From assembly GCA_040514265.1 (NCBI GenBank), contig JBEVCD010000025.1, positions 16,377-80,376 on the forward strand: a DNA stretch of 64,000 nt. The letters are read 5' to 3'. Below the pieces are notes generated by a model, which saw only the letters and a list, made by a program, of their open reading frames with translations, made no database searches and was not told the DNA's origin. This stretch comes from WYZ-LMO2 sp040514265. Lineage in GTDB: Archaea > Halobacteriota > Archaeoglobi > Archaeoglobales > Archaeoglobaceae. The first letter of the stretch is position 1. Every line of letters begins with the position of its first letter. The position numbers and the translations under genes were made by a program. Below, one piece after another: positions 49,846 through 57,643 of this stretch.

Positions 49846-50766
49846 ATGAAGCACCTCCTCTCGATCGCCGACCTAAGCAGCGAGGAGTTATTTGAAATAA
49901 TAAGGCTCGCCGAGAAGCTGAAGGAGGAGAGGTACAGGGGGGTGACGACGGACTACCTGAAGAACAAGAGCCTCGCGATGATATTCGAGCTGCCCTCCAC
50001 GCGCACTCGAATAAGCTTTGAAGTCGCAATGACAGAACTCGGCGGGCACGCGTTGTATCTAAACTGGAACGACCTGCAGCTTGGCAGGGGGGAGCCGATA
50101 AAGGACACCGCGAGGGTTCTAAGCAGGTACGTGCACGCTGTGATGATGCGTGTAAGGAGCCACAGAACGCTCGAAGAGTTCGCGGCGTATTCGAGCGTCC
50201 CGGTCATCAACGGCTTGAGTGACCTCGAACACCCCTGTCAGGTTATAGCCGACCTCCTGACGATATACGAGTACAAGGGCAACCTCAGCGACGTCACGCT
50301 CGTTTGGGTTGGAGACGGCAACAACGTCTGCAACTCCCTGATACTGGCTGCGGCTCTCACGGGAATAAAGATGATCGTCTCGACGCCGGAAAAGTACGCC
50401 CCAAACCCGGCGATAGTAAAGAAGGCGATGGAGATGGGGGCAAACTTGAAGTTCGAGAGAGACCCCCAGAAGGCTGTAGCCGAAGCTGACGTCATATACA
50501 CGGACGTCTGGGTCTCGATGGGTCAGGAGAGCGAGAGGGAGGAGAGACTCATCGCTTTCAGACCGTATCAGGTGAGCGAGAATCTGCTCAAGCTTTCGAG
50601 GGAAGACGTCGTGGTCATGCACTGCCTGCCGGCGCACCGCGGAGAAGAGATAACCGACGAGGTCATAGAGAGCAAGCACAGCATAATCTTCGACCAAGCC
50701 GAAAACAGGTTGCACGCGCAGAAGGCTATACTGCTGAAGCTCCTCGGCGGGGAGGAGTACGACTAA
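49846..50766 (+). CDS. argF: Ornithine carbamoyltransferase
   Basis: The 306-residue protein has the carbamoyl-phosphate site FELPSTRTRISFE, the HPCQ motif in LEHPCQVIADLLT, the ornithine loop VWVSMGQESERE, and HCLPAHRGEEIT. It forms citrulline from ornithine in arginine synthesis. A CTTTAATTAA element at about 49816 acts as promoter. It converges on the GNAT gene with 3 bp between stops. Confidence 0.96.
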   Translation: MKHLLSIADLSSEELFEIIRLAEKLKEERYRGVTTDYLKNKSLAMIFELPSTRTRISFEVAMTELGGHALYLNWNDLQLGRGEPIKDTARVLSRYVHAVMMRVRSHRTLEEFAAYSSVPVINGLSDLEHPCQVIADLLTIYEYKGNLSDVTLVWVGDGNNVCNSLILAAALTGIKMIVSTPEKYAPNPAIVKKAMEMGANLKFERDPQKAVAEADVIYTDVWVSMGQESEREERLIAFRPYQVSENLLKLSREDVVVMHCLPAHRGEEITDEVIESKHSIIFDQAENRLHAQKAILLKLLGGEEYD

Positions 50767-50769
50767 AAA

Positions 50770-51288
50770 TTATTTCAGCGGAAGGTACATGTCGCACTCG
50801 TAGTAGGGAGCGACTATCTTGAATCCCAGCTTTTTGTAAACGTGTATAGCTCTGTAGTTCGTCCTCTCGGTGACCAGGGTTATGCCGTCGAAGCCACACT
50901 TTCTGCAGTAGTCTATTATCAGCTTCATCATCTCCTGCCCTATCCCCCTGTTCTGGTAGTCTTGGTGGACGAATATCGTCAGATCTACGTTTCTACAGTC
51001 TTCGGTTGGGACTATGGTCAAGTGCGCGATTATCCTGCCGTCTTTTTCCGCAACTATGCTGAAACCGTTCTCGGCCAGGTAGTCTATCCACCTCTCTATC
51101 CCCTCCCTGGTGACCGGCGGCAGCCCGAGACATCGCTGCTCGGGGTCAAAAGTTTCGTACATCTCTATGAGCTTTTCCCTGTCCTTTTCGTGCTCGTATT
51201 TTCTTATGAGGATCTCTTCTCCCTTCCTGTCCTTAATGACGACGGGTTTGAACTCCGGAAAGTTGATAGTCTTCTCGATCACACTCAT
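50770..51288 (-). CDS. GNAT-family N-acetyltransferase
   Basis: The 172-residue protein has the acetyl-CoA loop HQDYQNRGIGQEMMKLIIDY and the closing helix TNYRAIHVYKKLGFKIV. The N-terminal 40 residues (EFKPVVIKDRKGEEILIRKY) are extra. Its acceptor is unknown. The A/T-rich interval before it holds several ATATTTA-like promoter elements. Confidence 0.85.
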   Translation of the reverse strand: MSVIEKTINFPEFKPVVIKDRKGEEILIRKYEHEKDREKLIEMYETFDPEQRCLGLPPVTREGIERWIDYLAENGFSIVAEKDGRIIAHLTIVPTEDCRNVDLTIFVHQDYQNRGIGQEMMKLIIDYCRKCGFDGITLVTERTNYRAIHVYKKLGFKIVAPYYECDMYLPLK

Positions 51289-51363
51289 CAAGAATTCTTT
51301 AGCCCGGGAATATTTAGAACTTTCTCAAGAATATTAATCGTTGTATATTTAAAAAAAATGCTC

Positions 51364-51567
51364 TTACTCTATTTCGACTTTTTCGATATCCTTCTTCTCC
51401 TTCGCGACGCTCTCTATCTCGTCTATTTTCTCTATCGACGCGTCGATGATCGCTCTGAGTGCGAGCAGAAACTCTTTTGCGGCGTTCAGCATATGGTTCG
51501 CAGCCTCCTCTGGAAGCAGACTCGTCGGAAGAGGTATAACGATCTTTATCTCTCTCTTCAAAGTCAT
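51364..51567 (-). CDS. Small helical protein encoded with ArsA
   Basis: 67 residues from MTLKREIKIVIPLPTSLLPE, then an amphipathic helix and a charged tail. The start overlaps the ArsA stop by 1 bp, with GAGGTGA at the junction. No family is recognised. The basic strand followed by a helical segment suggests a small binding partner of the ATPase. Confidence 0.65.
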   Translation of the reverse strand: MTLKREIKIVIPLPTSLLPEEAANHMLNAAKEFLLALRAIIDASIEKIDEIESVAKEKKDIEKVEIE

Positions 51568-52715
51568 CACCTCAATCTGATTCTCAGTTCCCCGTTCATA
51601 AACCTTGCCCCGACCAGTTTCTTCAGCGCAAGCGACTGCGGCAGGAATATTATCCTCTTCCACTGTCCGGCAGTGACGACGATCTCGTCTCCCCTCTTTA
51701 GTAAGTTTATCTGTTCCTTGCTGAGGAACGGTAGCTTTATGACCAGAACAGTCTCCTCTCCGTCCTTTTCTATCCTGAAGGGCTCCTCGCTGTAGAAGAT
51801 CTCCGTAGGGTCCCTGCAGTCGTAAAGCTCCTCAGCAACTCTCTTCAACTTCTCCCCCGTTACCTCTTCCTCCTTGAACTTTACGAGGAAAACGGGAACC
51901 GGAAACCGCTCTCTTATTTCCTCCACATATCTCCTCTGGAGCTCCACCCACCTTGCGAGGAACTCGCCGGAATCCTCGGGGTAAACCTTGTTGACGATAA
52001 GACAGTCTACGCGGTAGCCGAAGAGGTGCAGGTAGGCAAAAGCCCTCTCGGACTCGTTTATCGCTATCCTCTCAGGCGTCAGAACGAGTCTCACAGTCGT
52101 TCTCTCACTTTCGAGCACGTCCTTGAGTTTCGCTATCTTCACGTATATGTCCTGAACAGCATCCAGCACGTCTTCGCCGGGTAGCGGAACCCTCACGATC
52201 GGCTCTGCGATCGGTCTGACAACTTTCAGCAACCTCTTCTCCAGACCGAAGAACCTGTTCATGTACCACCTCGCGACTTCCGGGAAGTTCAGAAGTCTGA
52301 GTGTTTCCCCCGTGGGTGCGCAGTCGAGGATTACGACGTCGTAGTTTCCACTCTCGTAAACTTCGAGGAGGTAAAGCAGACTGACCAGCTCCTCTATTCC
52401 GGGGGGTATTGCGAGCTCTTCAGCGACGATGTCGTCGATTCCCTGAGATCGAAATAAGAACTTCAGATAGTTCGCCACCACTTCCCAACGCTTCTCGATC
52501 TCGAACTGAACGTCTATTTCGACGGCGTAGAGGTTTTCAGCGATCTGCTTGGGTTTCGGACCCACGCTCGTCTGATAACAGTCGGAGAGGTTGTGGGCGG
52601 GATCGGCTGACATTACGAGTGTTCTGTAACCCATCGATGCGGCTTTCAAAGCGGAAGCCGCAGCCATCGTTGTCTTCCCGACGCCGCCCTTGCCCGTGAA
52701 CAGAATTATTCGCAT
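51567..52715 (-). CDS. ArsA/Get3-family ATPase
   Basis: The 382-residue protein has the deviant Walker A FTGKGGVGKTTMAAA, switch I DPAHNLSD, switch II DCAPTGETLRLL and A-loop region IVNKVYPED. The C-terminal domain (residues 310-382, VLVIKLPFLSKEQINLLKRG) is an alpha-crystallin-like extension seen in several archaeal forms. Archaeal relatives target tail-anchored membrane proteins or act in metalloid export; no arsB or arsenic gene is near, so a Get3-like role is more likely. It starts directly after the paaK stop. Confidence 0.88.
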   Translation of the reverse strand: MRIILFTGKGGVGKTTMAAASALKAASMGYRTLVMSADPAHNLSDCYQTSVGPKPKQIAENLYAVEIDVQFEIEKRWEVVANYLKFLFRSQGIDDIVAEELAIPPGIEELVSLLYLLEVYESGNYDVVILDCAPTGETLRLLNFPEVARWYMNRFFGLEKRLLKVVRPIAEPIVRVPLPGEDVLDAVQDIYVKIAKLKDVLESERTTVRLVLTPERIAINESERAFAYLHLFGYRVDCLIVNKVYPEDSGEFLARWVELQRRYVEEIRERFPVPVFLVKFKEEEVTGEKLKRVAEELYDCRDPTEIFYSEEPFRIEKDGEETVLVIKLPFLSKEQINLLKRGDEIVVTAGQWKRIIFLPQSLALKKLVGARFMNGELRIRLR

Positions 52716-54014
52716 TCAGACCTCCTTCCGGAGATCTAAGACTCTCTTGGCTTTGCCCATCGACCTCTCTATCGTCCCCTTCTCTACGAGCTCCACCGTC
52801 GTCCTGAGACCGAGCTCCTTGTATAGTTCCCTCTGAATTTTTTCTCTTATCCTCTGCAGATCCTGCAGCTCCCCCGTAAACGCCTCGTCCTTCAGCTCTA
52901 CCCTGACCACTATTTCGTCCAGCGAACCTCTCCGGGTTACGACCACCTGGAAGTGGTCTCCGACCTCGGGTATCCTCATGAGGACGTGCTCGATCTGACT
53001 CGGGAACACGTTCACACCTCTAACGATTATCATGTCGTCCGTTCTGCCGAGGACGCGGTGTATCTTGGGGTGCGTCCTTCCACAGCTGCACTCGTCGTCG
53101 AGTATAAAAGTTACATCGCCTGTCCTGTACCTTATCAGCGGCATAGCCTCCTTCGTCAGCGTCGTGAGCACGAGTTCGCCCTTTTCGCCCTCACTCACCG
53201 GCTCGCCGGTTTCGGGGTCAACGATCTCGACGAAGTAGTGGTCTATCCATATGTGCAACCCGTGCTGCTCCTCGCACTCGAAGGCAACTCCGGGACCGTT
53301 CATCTCACTCAGCCCGTAGCTGTCGAAGGCTTTTATTCCGAAGCCGTCTTCGAGTCTTTTCCTCGTGTTCTCGCTCCAAGGTTCGGCGCCGAAGCAGCCT
53401 ATGCGGAGCTTCAGCCTGTCTATCACTCCCATGTCCTCTGCAACCTCCTTGAGATGGAGCGCATAACTCGGCGTCGAGTGTATCGCCGTGACGCCGAAGT
53501 CGAGCAGACACCTTATCTGCCTCTCCGTGTTTCCGACACCCGAGGGTATCGTCGTGGCTCCTATCTTTTCAGCCCCCATGTGTATCCCGAGTCCTCCCGT
53601 GAAGAAAGCGTAGTTCGCTATGTTCTGGAAAACGTCGTGTTTCCTCACGCCGACCATGTAGAGGCATCTGGCGACGAGGTTCGCCCAGTTTTCCAGATCT
53701 TTCCTCGTGTAGCCTATCACCTTCGGTCTCCCGGTCGTTCCGCTCGAAGTGTGTATCCTGACAACGTCGTCGAGCGGGACGGCGAAGAGTCCGAAGGGAT
53801 AGTTATCCACCAGATCGTGCTTCGTCGTGAACGGTAGCTTCGCTATGTCGTCCCTCTTCCTCACATCGTCGGGGTGAACGCCCGCTTCCCTGAACGCCCT
53901 TCTGTAGAACGCGACGTTCTCGTAAACGTACCTGGCAACCCACCTGAGCCTCCTGAGCTGCAATTCCTCAAGGTCTTTTCTGGGCATTACCTCCTCCTTC
54001 TCCCAGTACTCCAT
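52716..54014 (-). CDS. Phenylacetate-CoA ligase family (PaaK-like)
   Basis: The 432-residue adenylating enzyme has the P-loop-like HTSSGTTGRPKVIGYTRKD, FDSYGLSEMNGPG and the hinge RTDDMIIVRGVNVFPSQIE, all characteristic of PaaK. Substrates may be phenylacetate, indoleacetate or another aryl acid made by ferredoxin-dependent 2-ketoacid or aldehyde oxidation. ATG 54014 with GGTGG upstream was chosen. A CAATATATTG TATA region lies about 35 bp upstream and three ACACC repeats beyond that. Confidence 0.9.
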   Translation of the reverse strand: MEYWEKEEVMPRKDLEELQLRRLRWVARYVYENVAFYRRAFREAGVHPDDVRKRDDIAKLPFTTKHDLVDNYPFGLFAVPLDDVVRIHTSSGTTGRPKVIGYTRKDLENWANLVARCLYMVGVRKHDVFQNIANYAFFTGGLGIHMGAEKIGATTIPSGVGNTERQIRCLLDFGVTAIHSTPSYALHLKEVAEDMGVIDRLKLRIGCFGAEPWSENTRKRLEDGFGIKAFDSYGLSEMNGPGVAFECEEQHGLHIWIDHYFVEIVDPETGEPVSEGEKGELVLTTLTKEAMPLIRYRTGDVTFILDDECSCGRTHPKIHRVLGRTDDMIIVRGVNVFPSQIEHVLMRIPEVGDHFQVVVTRRGSLDEIVVRVELKDEAFTGELQDLQRIREKIQRELYKELGLRTTVELVEKGTIERSMGKAKRVLDLRKEV

Positions 54015-54070
54015 GCGACCACCTTGCGACAATGGCACTTTCTGGCAATATATTGTTTACTTAAAGACTG

Positions 54071-54134
54071 CGAAACACCGGAGTGGAGTCGCTTCGATAC
54101 GACACCAGCAGAATACAAAGCGGATTACGACACC
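54071..54134. repeat. Three phased ACACC repeats upstream of the PaaK-like gene
   Basis: TACGACACC occurs at 54098-54106 and 54126-54134, and the related CGAAACACC at 54071-54079, so ACACC recurs at 27-28 bp steps. The repeats lie upstream of the TATA box (54046-54055), the usual place for activator binding. The 54039-54172 interval has no other feature. Confidence 0.45.
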
Positions 54135-54172
54135 GAAATATGTGGAAAATAGATAGAATAAATTTTTTAGTT

Positions 54173-55072
54173 TTAACCTTTAACCTGCTCGGGCGCCAGC
54201 TGCGTGAGTATCTTCTGGTCCGTTATCACACCCACGGGCTCGCCAGCGTCCGTTACGATGAGGATCCTGACTTTCTCGTCTTTCATAAGCCTCAGCGCCT
54301 CTCCTATCTTCGTGTCCTTGTCCACGAGCACTATCTTGGGTCTCATGTACTCCTCAACCTTTGCATCGAGCCTTCCGTCGGCTACGGCTCTGGCTACGTG
54401 GTCGAGCGTGAATATCCCTACGAACTTTCCGTTCCTGACGACGGGGGCACAGTATATCCCGTGCTCAGCCAGAACTTTCGTCGCGTCGAGGACAGTCTTG
54501 TCGGCTTCGACTGTTATTATCGGCGAAGACATGTGCTCGCCGACCGTGTCCTTCGGCAGCGCCACGATCTTTTCGATGTCCACGACCAGCGTGTTCTCGG
54601 TGTCGTCCCTACCGACGACCTTTCCGTATATCATTAACTCGTTCACAGGTGTGGGTCCGACGATCACCTTATCTCCGGGCATTATCGACTTTATGTTCCC
54701 GAGTACCCTGATCCTAGCCTGGCAGACCTCCGGATGCGACAGAGAGGGCAGGTCTATTTCCTCAGCCGAGAGGTCTTCCATCTCCTTTCCGTTTACGATC
54801 ACCGGCACCCTCACAGCCTCTTCCGGTTTCGTCAGCGAAAGCAGCTCGTATGCTTTCGACGTCGGTCTGTATCCACCTTTGGGTCCGGGAACACCTTCCA
54901 CGAGGCCCAGAGCTCTCAGAGCCTGCATCTGGTTTCTTACTGTTCCCGGATTTCTGTTTATAAGCTCTGCAATCTCCTCTCCCTTTACCGAGCCGCCGGA
55001 CTTTCTGCGGTACAGCGTTATCAAGGCGTACAGTATGTCCTTCTGGATCTGGGTCAACTCAAGCTCGGGCAA
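54173..55072 (-). CDS. HTH regulator with two CBS domains
   Basis: 299 residues. Residues 1-75 form a winged helix (NRNPGTVRNQMQALRALGLV). Residues 90-170 are a linker domain with KSIMPGDKVIVGPTPVNELM. The rest is a CBS pair (VGEHMSSPIITVEADKTVLD and VEEYMRPKIVLVDKDTKIGE). CBS pairs bind adenosine nucleotides or SAM, so this is probably an energy- or SAM-sensing transcription factor. The start is TTG at 55072 after GGAGGTGA. It has its own dyad operator candidate. Confidence 0.85.
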   Translation of the reverse strand: MPELELTQIQKDILYALITLYRRKSGGSVKGEEIAELINRNPGTVRNQMQALRALGLVEGVPGPKGGYRPTSKAYELLSLTKPEEAVRVPVIVNGKEMEDLSAEEIDLPSLSHPEVCQARIRVLGNIKSIMPGDKVIVGPTPVNELMIYGKVVGRDDTENTLVVDIEKIVALPKDTVGEHMSSPIITVEADKTVLDATKVLAEHGIYCAPVVRNGKFVGIFTLDHVARAVADGRLDAKVEEYMRPKIVLVDKDTKIGEALRLMKDEKVRILIVTDAGEPVGVITDQKILTQLAPEQVKG

Positions 55073-55088
55073 GCTATCACCTCCTCAA

Positions 55089-55110
55089 TTTTCATTGTTT
55101 TAAATGAAAA
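55089..55110. promoter_or_regulatory. Perfect 8-bp-arm dyad at the CBS regulator promoter
   Basis: TTTTCATT and AATGAAAA are separated by GTTTTA. The dyad sits 17 bp upstream of the start codon and about 10 bp downstream of a TATA element (ATTATAAATAA on the minus strand near 55116-55127). A regulator bound here would overlap the transcription start, so autoregulation is plausible. Confidence 0.5.
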
Positions 55111-55172
55111 CGCGGGTTATTTATAATTTTCGGCGCTTAAATACTAACTCAGAATATTTAAAAATTCAATAA

Positions 55173-56513
55173 TTACAGTGACAACATCTTCTCCTCCCAC
55201 TTCTTCAGGTAAGCTGAGCTTTGCGTAACGTCAGCGAATATGCTCGCAGCTCTTTCGACATCCTCCACTTCGACCTTCCCGGAGTTGCGGAGCTTCGCGT
55301 ACTCGTTCGCCGGAGCCAGCAGCTGAACAGCGTATCTTAGACTCGTCTTTTCGCCTATGTCGGTCAGCTTTTCCAGCGCCTCTCTGCTCAGCATTATCCC
55401 TGACTCGGCAGCCCTTATCTCGATTATCGTCCTTATCTCCTCCCTGGTGTAGGGTTCCGTCGTTATAATTAGCAACCTGTCGAGCAGGTCGAGCGGAATC
55501 CCGTGCGGCGAGACTATGTCCGTCCCCCTTATCCTCGCGAACCCCCTGTTGGAAGCAAGAATTACTATTGGAGCCATCTCCGACTCCATCGCCCTGTTCA
55601 TGAACGCGAAGAGCTCGATGTCCATGAGGTGCGTTTCGTCTATGAACAGAACACCCGGCACGAGTTCTGCTCTCCCCTCTTCAACGAGCCTCTTGACGTG
55701 CTCATCCACAGCCTGTCTGACTTCGTTGTCTATCTCCCTGCTGGGTGGGCTGAACAGACTGAATATGCTGCTCCGCCTGGCGTTTGCCTCGTCGAGGTCG
55801 TGAAGCGTTACGACGTAGGTGAACTCCCTCTCCTTCTCAACCTTCCCCCTGGGAACCTCCACGACATCCTCGCCTATGTCGTACCTCTTCGCCCTGCTGC
55901 TCCTTCCGACTCTTACGACTCTGCCTGTTTCCTTGTCTATCATTATGACGTCCCCAACCTGGATTCCCATCGCCAGGAACTGCATCGCTATTCTGCTTCC
56001 GACGCTGAACGTCCTCTTCTCGTCCTGCGTAGCCAAAGTCAGCGTGGCGGATTCCGGAATCTTCTGTGTCGGGTTGTAGGGGTTCGGAACCATGTTGTAG
56101 TCGAGCCCTACGACCTCTCCTTCGAGCACGGTGCGGTAGTCTCTTATCCTCACGCCGGTCGCCTTCCTCATAGCTTGTATGAGCGCCTCCGTCTTCTTCA
56201 TCTCCGCACTGTAGAACTCACTCGCCGAGACGTGGACGAATGGGATGTCCTTTCCGAGCTCCTTGCTTATCGCGACGGCTATCGCAGTTTTTCCTGTTCC
56301 GGGAGGACCCGCTATCAGTATACCCCTCCCAGCCATCTTACCCTCCTTGATAAGCCTCACGATTATACCAGCCGCCTCTCTGGCTTTCTTCTGCCCTACC
56401 ATTCCGTCGGCAACGTCCTTGGCTCTCAGATTTTCGTCGAGCCCCAGACCGCGAATGTGCGAGTGAGCGCTTATCCTCTCAAATGTCCTGCTGATCTCCT
56501 TTATTTCCTCCAT
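55173..56513 (-). CDS. TIP49/RuvBL1-2-like AAA+ ATPase
   Basis: 446 residues from MEEIKEISRTFERISAHSHI. The order HSHIRGLGLD, VGQKKAREAAG, Walker A AGPPGTGKTAIAVA, then an OB-type insertion (residues ~110-270, EGEVVGLDYNMVPNPYNPT), Walker B PGVLFIDETHLMDIELF and the arginine finger region PLDLLDRLLII is that of eukaryotic RuvBL1/2. Those remodel chromatin and assemble box C/D RNPs. Archaeal single-copy homologues are sporadic and little studied. The start has GGAGGTG eight bases upstream. Confidence 0.92.
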   Translation of the reverse strand: MEEIKEISRTFERISAHSHIRGLGLDENLRAKDVADGMVGQKKAREAAGIIVRLIKEGKMAGRGILIAGPPGTGKTAIAVAISKELGKDIPFVHVSASEFYSAEMKKTEALIQAMRKATGVRIRDYRTVLEGEVVGLDYNMVPNPYNPTQKIPESATLTLATQDEKRTFSVGSRIAMQFLAMGIQVGDVIMIDKETGRVVRVGRSSRAKRYDIGEDVVEVPRGKVEKEREFTYVVTLHDLDEANARRSSIFSLFSPPSREIDNEVRQAVDEHVKRLVEEGRAELVPGVLFIDETHLMDIELFAFMNRAMESEMAPIVILASNRGFARIRGTDIVSPHGIPLDLLDRLLIITTEPYTREEIRTIIEIRAAESGIMLSREALEKLTDIGEKTSLRYAVQLLAPANEYAKLRNSGKVEVEDVERAASIFADVTQSSAYLKKWEEKMLSL

Positions 56514-56592
56514 TTCCGACACCTCCAAAATCGGTGGAAATGTTGGTCTATATAAAGTTTGGTAGGAGTCACATAGGGCTGCTGAGAATGCC

Positions 56593-57636
56593 TCAGCAAG
56601 CTCGATTGTCCTGTCGTCGATCGCTTCGATCTCCTTCAATATTCTGCCAGTCTGGTTGGCACGAAGCGAGTTCTCCGAGCACCCTGTCTTCAATCTCCTT
56701 CGGGAGCGGGATCACTCCGTAAAAATCGTCCTGCAACTTGTTCAGGGCGAGAATTGCAGCAGAAAACGTCAGGTCCATAACCTCGATAGGGGTCCCGGTT
56801 CCGAGCGCGAGATTTACCGCGTATCCGTCTGCCAGTAGGTAGTATTTCTTGCCGCCCCTCACGTAACACTTCACGATTCCGTAGTCCTTTACGAGTTCAC
56901 CTTCCGCTTCGAGCATTTCAGCGCCCATGTTTGCCACGATCGCTTCGTTGGGAACCAGTTCGAGGTCGGGCTTTGAATCCGTGCAGAATACTATCACATC
57001 TGCTTCAGCATCTCTCGAAACCCCGTAACCCAAAAACTTAGCTTCCAGGTTCTTCTTACCATCCGCATCCCAGACGAAAACCCTGCACCCGAGTCTGCGC
57101 ATGATGTCTGCACAACCTCTTCCTACTTTTCCGAACCCAACGACCTTCACAGTCTTGCCCGGCAAGTAGATGTTGAGCTTCAGCAGGGCTTCGAGTAAGC
57201 CGAAGGCTGTTGCGTAGGTACTCTCTATCTCCTTTATCCGAGAGGAATCGACGGAAATAGCCCTGACCCTGCTCATCTTCTTCAGGTACTCTTCCCCCGT
57301 TCTCGTCAACTCCACGACTTTTATCAGACCCTTTCCGGACTTCTCCGCAACCCTCGAAAGAGTTGCGGCACAGTCCAGGAAGCAATCGGCTTTAACAGCA
57401 TCTCTCTTCCTGACAACCCTCACACCCTTCTCTTTAAGCCATTCGACAGCTTCGCTCTTCGTTGAAAACTCGTCGAGTCTAACTGCAAGAACATCAGTGT
57501 ATTTCGAGAGCTCGTGTATCATGCAGGCGGTCTTAAATTCGAGCGGAACGCTAACCGCGACGCTGTCAACTTCCAGCTCTCTCGCGAATTTCCTGACGAG
57601 TTTCATCCTCTCGCAGAACCAGTCCGTCGAGAGCAT
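56593..57636 (-). CDS. Divergent adenosylhomocysteinase-like NAD-binding protein
   Basis: 347 residues from MLSTDWFCERMKLVRKFARE. The NAD domain is clear (GKTVKVVGFGKVGRGCADIM, LADGYAVNLALGTGTPIEVM). Substrate-site positions differ from true SAH hydrolase: the GTGHP histidine is Thr, the DDG segment is FLDCAATL, and the NDS-K-DN stretch is VDSSRIKEIEST. It starts 7 bp after the AOR stop and must share its transcript. A changed substrate or a regulatory, NAD-sensing role is likely. Confidence 0.75.
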   Translation of the reverse strand: MLSTDWFCERMKLVRKFARELEVDSVAVSVPLEFKTACMIHELSKYTDVLAVRLDEFSTKSEAVEWLKEKGVRVVRKRDAVKADCFLDCAATLSRVAEKSGKGLIKVVELTRTGEEYLKKMSRVRAISVDSSRIKEIESTYATAFGLLEALLKLNIYLPGKTVKVVGFGKVGRGCADIMRRLGCRVFVWDADGKKNLEAKFLGYGVSRDAEADVIVFCTDSKPDLELVPNEAIVANMGAEMLEAEGELVKDYGIVKCYVRGGKKYYLLADGYAVNLALGTGTPIEVMDLTFSAAILALNKLQDDFYGVIPLPKEIEDRVLGELASCQPDWQNIEGDRSDRRQDNRAC

Positions 57637-57643
57637 GATGTGC

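Noticed and set aside
51567..52715. Arsenic resistance operon
   Set aside because: The ATPase has no ArsB, ArsR or ArsC neighbour and carries only one ATPase domain, so the Get3-like interpretation is preferred.
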